From the NCBI GenBank assembly GCA_963848475.1, contig CAWKDW010000020.1, forward strand, positions 310,001-374,000: 64,000 nucleotides of DNA, read 5' to 3'. The notes under the pieces are model-generated. The model searched no databases. It was not told the DNA's origin and saw only the letters and a list, made by a program, of their open reading frames with translations. Of the stretch, positions 26,970-34,733 are shown in pieces (position 1 is the first letter of the stretch; each line of letters starts with the position of its first letter). The position numbers were made by a program, and so were the translations under genes. The stretch comes from Solirubrobacter sp963848475 (GTDB lineage Bacteria > Actinomycetota > Thermoleophilia > Solirubrobacterales > Solirubrobacteraceae).

Positions 26970-28370
26970 CTAGCGGAGCACCGTCGCGAGCGCCTCGACG
27001 GCCGCCGGGGCGAGCGCCTCGGGCAGGTTGGCGTAGCCGACGACCAGCCCGGGATTCGCGGCGCGCAGCGGGTCGAGCGCGATGCCCCGTGCGCGGGCGG
27101 CCGCGACGACGGCGCCCTCGTCGTGCCGTGGCGGGAGGTGAAGGACGAAGTGCAGGCCTGCCGCGGCGCCCGAGATGGTCAGCTCCGGGAGTCGCGCGGC
27201 AAAGGCTTCGAGAAGGGCCTCGCGGCGGCGCTGGTAGAGCCGGCGGTGGTGGCGCAGGTGGCGGTCGAAGTCTCCGCGGTCGATCAGGTCCGCGAGCGCG
27301 AGCTGGTCGAGCACCGGCGGCGGGGCGGGCGCGTCGTCGCCGATCGCGGGTGGGAGGACCAGCCAGCCGAGCCGCAGGCCGGGCGCGAGCGTCTTCGACG
27401 TCGAGCCGCCGTAGATGACCACGTCGGGCGCGAGGCCTTGGAGCGAGCCGACCGGCTGGCGGTCGTAGCGGAACTCGGCGTCGTAGTCGTCCTCGAGCAC
27501 GAAGCGTCCTGGGCGCGCCCAGTCGATCAGCGCCGCGCGGCGAGCGGGGGAGAGGACCGCGCCCGTCGGGTACTGGTGCGCCGGGGTGAGGAAGACCGCG
27601 CCGACGCCGAGCCGTTCGAGCGCGGGCGTGTCCGCGCCCTCGCCGTCGACCTCGAGCCGCACCGGCTCCAGGCCCGCGCGAACCAGCGTCGCCTCCAGTC
27701 GCGGCCAGCAAGGGTCCTCGATCGCGACGCGCCGGATCCCGCGCTCGGCCAGCAGGCGCCACACGTACGGGAGGCTCGGGCCGAGCCCGCCGGTGACGAG
27801 CACCTCGGCCGCCGTCGCCTGCACACCGCGCCGGCGGGCCAGCGATGCCGCGAGCGCCTCGCGCAGCTCGGGCTCGCCGCGCGCGTCGGGATACCCGAGC
27901 CGAGCGTCCGCGGTCGTCCGCAGCGCGCGCCCGAGCGCCCGCCCCCAGGCGGGACGGAACGCGCCGTCGAGCGCGGGCAGCGCGGGCCGGAGATCGAACT
28001 TCGGCGCCCGCGAGACGGGCGCGCCGCCGACGGCGCGCGGGTCGCGGCGGCGGCGCCGACGCGCGGCGCCGCGCCGCCACGCGCGGGCGCGCCGCTCCGC
28101 TCCGCGGCGACGCCGCGCCGGCGTGCGCCGGGCACGCCCGCCGCGAACGTCCCTCCGCCGCGCCGCGTCAGCAGGTAGCCCTCGGCGGCCAGTTGCGCGT
28201 AGGCCTCGACCACGACGCCGCGCGAGACGCCGAGCTCGGGACGCCAGTGCCCGCGTCGGCGGCAGCCGGGTTCCCGCCGGGAGCCGGCGGACCGTCGTGC
28301 GCAGCGCGTGTTCGCAGCGGGCCCGCAGCGAGCCGCCGGGCGCGCCGTTCAGGTCGAGGTGGAGATCCAT
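26970..28370 (-). CDS. MocR/PdxR-type regulator: GntR helix-turn-helix fused to aminotransferase fold (two frame breaks)
   Basis: Starts at ATG 28370 (MDLHLDLNGAPGG). The GntR winged helix reads LPAGTRLPPTRALAS, then after a break near 28240 ELGVSRGVVVEAYAQLAAEG and LLTRRGGGTFAAG. After a second break near 28030 the fold-type I aminotransferase part is continuous (about 115-466): GYPDARGEPELREALA, the Asp-containing VLEDDYDAEFRYD, and the PLP lysine in GGSTSKTLAPGLRLGWLVLP. MocR proteins use PLP as a sensor to control vitamin B6 or amine genes. It is divergent from a flavin-binding (pyridoxamine-oxidase-fold) gene, its likely target. A CATAAT -10-like hexamer (28386-28381) lies just before it. 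Confidence 0.85.
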   Translation of the reverse strand: MDLHLDLNGAPGGSLRARCEHALRTTVRRLPAGTRLPPTRALASRARRLARRRGRGLRATGRRGLPADAARRRDVRGGRARRTPARRRRGAERRARAWRRGAARRRRRRDPRAVGGAPVSRAPKFDLRPALPALDGAFRPAWGRALGRALRTTADARLGYPDARGEPELREALAASLARRRGVQATAAEVLVTGGLGPSLPYVWRLLAERGIRRVAIEDPCWPRLEATLVRAGLEPVRLEVDGEGADTPALERLGVGAVFLTPAHQYPTGAVLSPARRAALIDWARPGRFVLEDDYDAEFRYDRQPVGSLQGLAPDVVIYGGSTSKTLAPGLRLGWLVLPPAIGDDAPAPPPVLDQLALADLIDRGDFDRHLRHHRRLYQRRREALLEAFAARLPELTISGAAAGLHFVLHLPPRHDEGAVVAAARARGIALDPLRAANPGLVVGYANLPEALAPAAVEALATVLR

Positions 28371-28426
28371 TTGGCCCTGGATTATGACGCGAAAGTGGCC
28401 CTGGAAGCGCGAGCCAAAGTCGACCG

Positions 28427-28432
28427 TAGCGT
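28427..28432 (+). promoter_or_regulatory. -10 hexamer TAGCGT for the flavin-binding protein gene
   Basis: TAGCGT fits TAnnnT and predicts a start at 28439, two bases before the ATG at 28441. It lies in the 70-base divergent region with the MocR gene, where a MocR operator would be expected. Confidence 0.45.
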
Positions 28433-28440
28433 GCACGACC

Positions 28441-29101
28441 ATGAACGCCTCGCCTCCCTCTCAGCGCGCCCGCATTCGCCGTGTTCCAGCTCGCGCCGAC
28501 TATGGGCGCGAGACGATCGACGCGATCCTCGACGAGGCGCTCGTCGCGCATCTCGGCTTCGCGATCGACGATCAGCCGTACGTGATTCCGACGCTGCATG
28601 CCCGCGTGGGCGACGTCGTCTACATCCACGGGTCCTCGGCCAGCCGGGCGATCCGGTCGCTCACCGGCGGCCTGCAGGCCTGCCTGACGGTCACGCTTGA
28701 TCGACGGCCTCGTGCTCGCGCGCTCGGCCTTCCATCACTCGATGAACTACCGCTCGGTCGTGATCCTCGGTGAGGCGCGGCCGGTCGAAGGGCCGGAGGA
28801 GCGCATGCGGGCGCTGGAGGCGTTCACCGAGCGTCTCGTCCCCGGCCGCTGGGACGAGGTGCGGCCGCCGACGCCCAGGAGCTCAAGGGCACGCGCGTGC
28901 TGGCCCTGACGCTCGACGAGGCGTCGGCGAAGGTGCGCACCGGCCCGCCGGTCGACGATGACGAGGACTACGCGCTCGACGTCTGGGCCGGCGTCGTCCC
29001 GCTCACCGTCCAGGCCGGCGCATCTCACGCCCGATCCGATGCTCACGCCGGGCATCGAGCCGTCCGAGCCGGTCCGGCGCTGGGCGGACGAACGCTCGTG
29101 A
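28441..29101 (+). CDS. Pyridoxamine 5'-phosphate oxidase-fold, flavin-nucleotide-binding protein (three frame breaks)
   Basis: Starts at ATG 28441. The readable parts join as ADYGRETIDAILDEALVAHL, FAIDDQPYVIPTLHARVGD, VVYIHGSSASRAIRSLTGG, then (after a break near 28698) IDGLVLARSAFHHSMNYRSV, (after 28875) AQELKGTRVLALTLDEAS, and (after about 29020) HLTPDPMLTPGIEPSEPVRR. Together about 219 residues, the usual length of this split-barrel family, which binds FMN or related cofactors. The three breaks are +1, -1 and +1. It faces the MocR regulator, which suggests control by PLP or an amine. The exact reaction is unknown. Confidence 0.78.
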
Positions 29102-29104
29102 GGC

Positions 29105-29485
29105 TCAGCAGCCGCCGGGAACGATGCCGGCGGTTGCCTTCTGCAGCAGCACGTAGAGCTGCTGGCGCTCGGCGTCCGTAAGCGCGGCGAGCGCGACGTC
29201 CTCGGCGGCGGCGAGCGCGAACTCGGCTCGGGCGAGCCGCTGGTGGCCGCCGCTGGTGATCGCGACCGAATGCCGCCGGCGGTCCTCGGTCGAGCGCCGG
29301 CGCTCGATCAGCCCCTCAGCCTCGAGCTCATTGAGCAGGCCGACGAGGTTGGTGCGGTCGATCTGCAGCGTCGTGGCCAGGTCCTGCTGGCTGCTTGACC
29401 CCAGATCGCGCAGCACCGTCAGGGCGATCATGTGCCGCGGGCGCAGGCCGACCAGCTCGAGCACCGACTCGCCCTCCGCGCGCAT
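29105..29485 (-). CDS. MarR-family transcriptional regulator, N-terminus uncertain
   Basis: From ATG 29485 the protein has 126 residues: ELVGLRPRHMIALTVLRDLG, a winged helix (SSQQDLATTLQIDRTNLVGL, LNELEAEGLIERRRSTEDRR) and a C-terminal dimerisation helix. The frame stays open upstream and encodes FFISELPVIAQPLRRSSALL, which looks like the missing first MarR helix. No ATG, GTG or TTG begins that part, so the true N-terminus is probably in another frame after one more sequence error (for example from the ATG at 29606). It is divergent from the azoreductase gene across a palindrome, so it probably represses that gene and itself. Confidence 0.8.
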   Translation of the reverse strand: MRAEGESVLELVGLRPRHMIALTVLRDLGSSSQQDLATTLQIDRTNLVGLLNELEAEGLIERRRSTEDRRRHSVAITSGGHQRLARAEFALAAAEDVALAALTDAERQQLYVLLQKATAGIVPGGC

Positions 29486-29595
29486 GCGCCGGGCCAGAAG
29501 GTCGAGCAGCGCCGAGGAGCGGCGGAGCGGCTGGGCGATGACGGGGAGCTCGCTGATGAAGAAGCAGTCTAGTCCGGGCGCAAACGATCGGTGTG

Positions 29596-29612
29596 CTACA
29601 AATCATTTGTAG
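29596..29612. promoter_or_regulatory. Palindromic operator between MarR and azoreductase genes
   Basis: CTACAAA-TCA-TTTGTAG is a perfect 7-bp inverted repeat with a 3-base centre, AT-rich in a GC-rich region. The direct repeat CAAACGATC flanks it at 29581-29589 and 29617-29625. This is the size and shape of MarR-family operators. Confidence 0.65.
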
Positions 29613-29638
29613 TACACAAACGATCTATGAGGGGCGAC

Positions 29639-30280
29639 ATGTCGCATCTGCTGCACATCGATTCGAGCATCCAGGGCGAGCGCTCCATCAGCCGCCGGCT
29701 GACCGCGCGAGCCGCCGCGGCATGGCGCGCCGCGCATCGCCGACGGGACCGTGACCTACCGCGATCTCGGCGCCGACCCGCTCCCGCACTTCGACTGCCG
29801 ACACCGGCATCGCGCGGATGGTCGCGCCCGACCAGCACACGGCGGCCCAGGCTGCCTCCTACGCGCTGAGCGTCGAGCTCGTCGAGGAGATCCTCGAGGC
29901 CGACACCGTCCTGCTCGGGCTGCCGCTCTACAACTTCGGCCCGCCCAGCAGCGTCAAGGCCTGGGTCGACCATCTGATCGTTCCCGGCCTCGCGCTGGAC
30001 CCGGAGACGCACGAGGGCCTGCTCGGCGACCGCACCATGATCGTGCTCGCCGCCCGTGGCGGCGGCTACGCACCGGGCACTCCGCGCGACGGCTGGGACC
30101 ACGCGGAGCCCTGGCTCCCGCACGGCCTCGTCGCTCACCGGCCTGGAGCCGCGCTTCATCACCGCCGAGCTCACGCTCGCCAACACCGTGCCCGCGATGG
30201 CCGAGCTGATCCCGCTTGCCGCCGAGAGCCTGGCCGCCGCCGAGCGCGAGGTCGACGCGCTGTGGGTGGCCGTGGCCTGA
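29639..30280 (+). CDS. azoR: FMN-dependent NADH-azoreductase (three frame breaks)
   Basis: Starts at ATG 29639 after GAGGGG. Readable parts: SHLLHIDSSIQGERSISRRL, TVTYRDLGADPLPHFD (after a break near 29730), IARMVAPDQHTAAQAASYAL, EILEADTVLLGLPLYNFGPP and SVKAWVDHLIVPGLALDPET (after 29795), then SLTGLEPRFITAELTLANTV (after 30127). This is the AzoR flavodoxin-like fold; LPLYNFGPP is the flavin-binding signature. The enzyme reduces quinones and azo compounds with NADH. All breaks are single extra bases, giving about 213 residues across them, the family length. It is probably regulated by the divergent MarR protein. Confidence 0.82.
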
Positions 30281-30284
30281 GAGC

Positions 30285-31442
30285 ATGGAAGGCGTGGACG
30301 CACACGCCGAACTGCGCAGCGCCGTCCGGGCCGTGTGCGCCCGCTACCCGGACGCCTACTGGCGCGACCTCGACGCGCGCCGCGAGTACCCGGAGGCGTT
30401 CGTCGCGGCGATGACCGAGGCCGGGTTCCTCGGTGCGCTGATCCCGACCGAGTACGGCGGCATGGGACTCGGCCTGGCCGCCACGAGCGTGATCCTCGAG
30501 GAGATCAACCGCTCCGGCGGCAACGCGCAACCGGCGCACGCGCAGGTCTACACGATGGGCACGCTGCTCAAGCACGGCTCGGCCGAGCAGAAGGCCGCGT
30601 ACCTGCCGAGGATCGCCAGCGGGGACCTGCGGCTGCAGGCGTTCGGCGTCACCGAGCCCGAGGCCGGCACCGACACGACCTCGCTGCGCACCACCGCCAG
30701 CCGCCGCGGCGACGGCTACCTCATCAACGGGCGCAAGTTGTACATCTCGCGCGTCCAGCACTCCGACATGATGGTGCTGCTCGCGCGCACGACGCCGCGG
30801 GACGAGGTCAAGCGCAAGTCCGACGGTCTCTCCGTCTTCCTGGTCGACCTGCACCAAGCCATCGGCCACGGACTCACCGTCAACCCGCGCCGCGTGATGA
30901 TCAACAACGTCACCAACGAGCTCGTCTTCGAGGACCTCCAGATCCCGGCCGACAGCCTCGTGGGGGAGGAGGGAGAGGGCTTCCGCTACATCCTCGACGG
31001 CATGAACGCCGAGCGGATCCTGATCGCCGGCGAGTGCATCGGCAACGGCCGCTGGTTCGTGTCGCGGGCGTCGGAGCGAGCCAAGGAGCGCGAGGTCTTC
31101 GGCCGCCCGATCGGCGCCAACCAGGGCGTCCAGTTCCCGCTCGCGCGCGCCCACGTGGCCGTCGAGGCCGCCGACCTGATGCGCTTCCGCGCCGCAGCGC
31201 TCTTCGATGCCGGCGAGCCGTGCGGCGCCGAGGCCAACATGGCGCTGCTGCTCGCCGCCGACGCTGCCTGGGAGGCGGCCAACGCCGCGATGCAGACCTT
31301 CGGCGGCTACAGCTTCGACAGCGAGTACGACATCGAGCGCAAGTTCCGCGAGACGCGGCTCTTCCAGGTCGCGCCGATCTCCACGAACCTGATCCTGGCC
31401 TACGTCGGCCAGCACGTGCTCGGGCTGCCGCGCTCGTTTTAG
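30285..31442 (+). CDS. Acyl-CoA dehydrogenase
   Basis: 385 residues, four bases after the azoreductase stop, so possibly co-transcribed. It has the three-part acyl-CoA dehydrogenase layout: N-terminal helices (GFLGALIPTEYGGMGLGLAA), a beta-barrel with the FAD/substrate motif FGVTEPEAGTDTTSLRTTA, and a C-terminal helical domain (ERILIAGECIGNGRWFVSRA, REVFGRPIGANQGVQFPLA, MQTFGGYSFDSEYDIERKFR). The FGGYSF-x-E region carries the usual position of the catalytic acid of some subfamilies. It is an FAD-dependent alpha,beta-dehydrogenation of an acyl-CoA in the cytoplasm; chain length cannot be told. The frame is intact. Confidence 0.92.
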   Translation: MEGVDAHAELRSAVRAVCARYPDAYWRDLDARREYPEAFVAAMTEAGFLGALIPTEYGGMGLGLAATSVILEEINRSGGNAQPAHAQVYTMGTLLKHGSAEQKAAYLPRIASGDLRLQAFGVTEPEAGTDTTSLRTTASRRGDGYLINGRKLYISRVQHSDMMVLLARTTPRDEVKRKSDGLSVFLVDLHQAIGHGLTVNPRRVMINNVTNELVFEDLQIPADSLVGEEGEGFRYILDGMNAERILIAGECIGNGRWFVSRASERAKEREVFGRPIGANQGVQFPLARAHVAVEAADLMRFRAAALFDAGEPCGAEANMALLLAADAAWEAANAAMQTFGGYSFDSEYDIERKFRETRLFQVAPISTNLILAYVGQHVLGLPRSF

Positions 31443-31446
31443 AGGG

Positions 31447-33570
31447 TCACAGCAGCTCCCGGATCGCCGAAGCCGCCCGCGCGGCCCCATCCTGCACGAC
31501 GGGCCGGTAACGCACCTCGCGGCCGAGCTCCTCGACCAGTGCCCCGGCGATGGCGACCGCGTCGTCGACGCCGTAGTCCATCCGCCGCCCGGCACCGTGC
31601 CGCGCGAGCCGGTGCGCGACGTGGTGGTTCTGCTCGAAGTGCGAGCGCAGCGGAAAGAACAGGAACGGACGGCCGGCGGCGGTCAGCTCCATCGTCGTCG
31701 ACAGCCCGCCATGGCTGATCGCGATGTCGCAGGCCGCGAGCTGCCGGTAGAGCTGGTGGACGTAGCCGACCGACTCGAGGCCGTCGATCGCCGGCAGGAC
31801 GCCGGGATCGATGCGCGGCCCCGTCACGACGACCATCCGCAGCTCGGGGACGCGCCGCCGCGCCTCCGGGAACGCCGCGACGGCACGCCGCATGAGGTCG
31901 ATGCCGACCGCGGACCCGCCGGCGGCGACGATGCACACCTTCTCGTCTGGCGCGTAGCCGAACTGCGCACGGAGGGCGTCGCGATCGGCGATCTCGCCCG
32001 GTTCGAAGCCGGTGACGTAGCCGGAGAAGCGGAAGTGCTCGACGGTCCACTCACGGATCCCGGGCAGCCCTGGGCCGAGGCCACCAAACACGATGTCGTC
32101 GGGCTCGCCGATGAAGACCGAGCGGTCGCGGACCCGCGGATGGCGCGCGACGTGCTCGACCATCTGGGCGTTGTGGTCGGCGACGAGGAACGCCTCGCGC
32201 TCGTCGCCGTCATGCATCGGCAGCATGCCGACGAAGTCCGTCAGCCAGACGTAGGGCGCCGTCTTGAGCTCGGGGTTCTCGTGCAGGAAGTAGTCGACCT
32301 CCCACGCCTCGTCGGCGATCCAGAGATCGAAGCGCTCCTGGGCGACGACGTCGTGGAAGACCATGAAGTTCGCGCAGAAGATCTCGTCGAGGCGGCGCAA
32401 GGCCGCGAAGGCGTCCAGCGAGTGCTCGCCCGCCTCCGCGTCGATGTGGGCGGCCTCGGGCGCGAGTTCGCGACTGGCGGGATGGATGCGCTCGCCGCAG
32501 GCCTCGAGCAGCTTCGTCACCGGCGGCTGCGCCAGCCACTGGACCTCGAGCCCGGGCACCTGGCGGCGCAGCTCCCGGGCGATCGCGACGTCGCGCCACG
32601 CGTGTCCGAGCCCGATCGGCGAGGAGACCACCAGCGCGCGGCGCCCGCTTCCACCGGCCCGCACCCAGGTTCGCCGCGCCGGCGTGCCAAGACGCTCGGC
32701 GAACGCATGCAGGAGCCGGTTGACGACGACGGGCTCCCGCACCATCGGGATGTGACCGCAGCCCTCGAGCGTCACGTGCTCGGCACCGGTCAGGGAAGCG
32801 AACGCGAGCCCACGCTCGAACGGCTGACAGTTGTCGCGGTCGCCCTGGACGACCAGCACCGGGCAGCGCACCTGCCGGCAGGTCGCCTCGACTTCACCCT
32901 TGGTCAGCGTGCTCGGCTCGTCCATCGCCAGCATCGCGGCCGCGCCGTCGAGGCCGTAGGCGACCGCGTCCTCGACCGCCTTGGACGAATGCGGCTCGGG
33001 GAACATCTCGCCGAAGAAGAACTCCAGGAACGCGCGCCGGTCGGTGAGGATCGCGTGCCGGTTCTCCCACTCCCAGCCCTCCGGGCGCTCGCGCATCTCG
33101 TCCCAGTTGCCCCGCGCGGTGGCGCGCCAGGGGTGCGGCGGGCTCAACAGCGGGACGCCCGGGGCGATCGCGAAGAGGCCGAGCACCCGCTCCGGATGCG
33201 CCGCGGCGATCTGGACCGACGGCCACACGCCGTCACCGCAGATGCCGGTGAGCACCGCGGTGTCCGTGGACGTAGCGTCCATGACCGTCAGGCAATCGGC
33301 GACGTACCACTCGCTGCGCCATGGTCCCGCGGGGTCCGGGCCGTCGGAGTTGCCGTTGCCGCGCCCGTCGTAGACGACCACGCGGTGATGGCGCGCGAGG
33401 TAGTGGACCTGCTGCTTCCAGATCCGCGAGTGGCTGATCGGGCACGGCGGCAGGAGCACGATCGTCGGGCTCCCACCGCCGTGGATCTCCCAGTACAGGC
33501 CGAGGCCGTCGGCCGTGGTCGCGACACCGGACGCGTCGGGCGATCGCGCGCGCAGCCCGGTGTCGCTCAC
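31447..33570 (-). CDS. Fusion of alpha/beta-hydrolase and family-1-like glycosyltransferase
   Basis: 707 residues from GTG 33570, one base after the methyltransferase stop. Residues about 15-290 are an alpha/beta hydrolase: oxyanion region LLPPCPISHSRIWKQQ, VVYDGRGNGNSDG, a nucleophile elbow reading TGICGDGVWPSV (Cys where Ser is usual), acid in VVQGDRDN and His in GCGHIPMV. Residues about 305-700 are a GT-B glycosyltransferase: VVSSPIGLGHAWRDVAIARE at the N-lobe and the donor-binding CDIAISHGGLSTTMELTAAG plus RPFLFFPLRSHFEQNHHVA at the C-lobe. It may glycosylate and hydrolyse one small molecule together with the upstream methyltransferase. The unusual Cys nucleophile needs confirmation. Confidence 0.85.
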   Translation of the reverse strand: MSDTGLRARSPDASGVATTADGLGLYWEIHGGGSPTIVLLPPCPISHSRIWKQQVHYLARHHRVVVYDGRGNGNSDGPDPAGPWRSEWYVADCLTVMDATSTDTAVLTGICGDGVWPSVQIAAAHPERVLGLFAIAPGVPLLSPPHPWRATARGNWDEMRERPEGWEWENRHAILTDRRAFLEFFFGEMFPEPHSSKAVEDAVAYGLDGAAAMLAMDEPSTLTKGEVEATCRQVRCPVLVVQGDRDNCQPFERGLAFASLTGAEHVTLEGCGHIPMVREPVVVNRLLHAFAERLGTPARRTWVRAGGSGRRALVVSSPIGLGHAWRDVAIARELRRQVPGLEVQWLAQPPVTKLLEACGERIHPASRELAPEAAHIDAEAGEHSLDAFAALRRLDEIFCANFMVFHDVVAQERFDLWIADEAWEVDYFLHENPELKTAPYVWLTDFVGMLPMHDGDEREAFLVADHNAQMVEHVARHPRVRDRSVFIGEPDDIVFGGLGPGLPGIREWTVEHFRFSGYVTGFEPGEIADRDALRAQFGYAPDEKVCIVAAGGSAVGIDLMRRAVAAFPEARRRVPELRMVVVTGPRIDPGVLPAIDGLESVGYVHQLYRQLAACDIAISHGGLSTTMELTAAGRPFLFFPLRSHFEQNHHVAHRLARHGAGRRMDYGVDDAVAIAGALVEELGREVRYRPVVQDGAARAASAIRELL

Positions 33571-33571
33571 G

Positions 33572-34639
33572 TCACGGCCTGGCCTCGAACACGAGGTTGA
33601 ACGGCGTCTCGGCGACGCGGCGGAAGCGCGTGAAGCCGGCCGCCTCGACCACGCCACGGATGCGCGCCTCGCCGGCCTGCGCGCCGAGCGCGAGCCCCAC
33701 GTCCTGCGACAGCGAGGCCGGCGTGCACAGCAGCGTCGAGAATGCGTAGTAGGCGCGGCCGACGGGGTTGAGGTTGTCCTCCACTCGGTCGCCCGCCTGC
33801 GGCTCGACGATCATCCACGTGCCGTCGTCGGCGAGCGTCCCGCGCACGTGACGCGCGGCACCGACGGGATCGCCCATGTCGTGGAGGCAGTCGAACATCG
33901 TCACCAGGTCGTAGTCATTGCCACTGTACGCCGCCGCCGGCTCGGCGTGGAAGCGCACGCGGCCGGTCAACCCGGCGTCCTCAGCGCGCTGCGTCGCCGT
34001 CGCGATCGAGCCGTCGTGGTAGTCGGAGCCGTCGAACGTCGAGCTCGGGAACGCCTGGGCCATCAGGATCGTCGACGCGCCGTGGCCGCAGCCGACGTCG
34101 GCGACGCGCGCACCGCGCTGCAGCTTGTCGACCACGCCTTCGAGCGACGGCAGCCAGTCGGCGACGAGGTTCGCGTTGTAGCCAGGGCGGAAGAAGCGCT
34201 CGCAGCCCTCGTGCACGGCGCTGTCGTGCTCGTGCCAGCCGACGCCGGAGCCGTCGCGCGCGGCCTCGGTGACCGTCGGCGAGTCGATCACCGCACCGAT
34301 CGCGAGCTGGAAGAGCCCCGGCAGGTACGCGGGGCTGTTGGGCTGGGTGAGCGCGACGGTCTGCTCGGGCGGCAGCGTGTAGCGACCGGTGTCGGCGTCG
34401 TAGTCGACGTAACCGCCCGCCGCCTGCGCATTCAGCCATTCGCGCAGGTAGCGCTCGTTGGCGCCGGAGCGCTCGGCGAGTTCGGCGGGAGAGAGCGCGC
34501 CGCCGCCCGCCAGCGCGTCGTAGAGGCCGAGCTTGTCGCCCATCACGACCAGCGCCGCGTTGAGGGTCGCGCCGGCCTCGTCGACCGCGCGAAAGACGAA
34601 CTGCATCAGCTTGTCGGTGTCGAGCTCCGTGGTCGCCAT
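33572..34639 (-). CDS. SAM-dependent methyltransferase with N-terminal winged helix
   Basis: 355 residues, start ATG 34639 after CAGGAGG. The N-terminal part (10-100) is a winged-helix dimerisation domain (LYDALAGGGALSPAELAERS). The C-terminal part is a class I methyltransferase with motif I VADVGCGHGAST, an acidic motif (FDGSDYHDGS), and FDCLHDMGDP. This layout is that of O/C-methyltransferases near Mycobacterium Rv2258c. It probably methylates a small molecule and is translationally linked to the hydrolase-glycosyltransferase fusion that follows. It is divergent from a large LuxR-type regulator, a likely controller. Confidence 0.9.
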   Translation of the reverse strand: MATTELDTDKLMQFVFRAVDEAGATLNAALVVMGDKLGLYDALAGGGALSPAELAERSGANERYLREWLNAQAAGGYVDYDADTGRYTLPPEQTVALTQPNSPAYLPGLFQLAIGAVIDSPTVTEAARDGSGVGWHEHDSAVHEGCERFFRPGYNANLVADWLPSLEGVVDKLQRGARVADVGCGHGASTILMAQAFPSSTFDGSDYHDGSIATATQRAEDAGLTGRVRFHAEPAAAYSGNDYDLVTMFDCLHDMGDPVGAARHVRGTLADDGTWMIVEPQAGDRVEDNLNPVGRAYYAFSTLLCTPASLSQDVGLALGAQAGEARIRGVVEAAGFTRFRRVAETPFNLVFEARP

Positions 34640-34721
34640 TGTTGGCCTCCTGAAGAATTGGGGTCTGCGCGACCGTACGGGCCACCCGCCCGCCTTCGCT
34701 TCCGGGGCCCACCTAGTTGTC

Positions 34722-34727
34722 TAGAGT
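34722..34727 (+). promoter_or_regulatory. -10 hexamer TAGAGT, leaderless start of the second ATPase-LuxR gene
   Basis: TAGAGT fits TAnnnT and predicts transcription from base 34734, exactly the A of the start codon. No Shine-Dalgarno site is present. Confidence 0.5.
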
Positions 34728-34733
34728 CGGTGC

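Noticed and set aside
26792..27418. A plus-strand frame overlapping the end of the MocR gene
   Set aside because: Arg/Gly/Ser-rich text without motif; most of it lies opposite the conserved aminotransferase domain.
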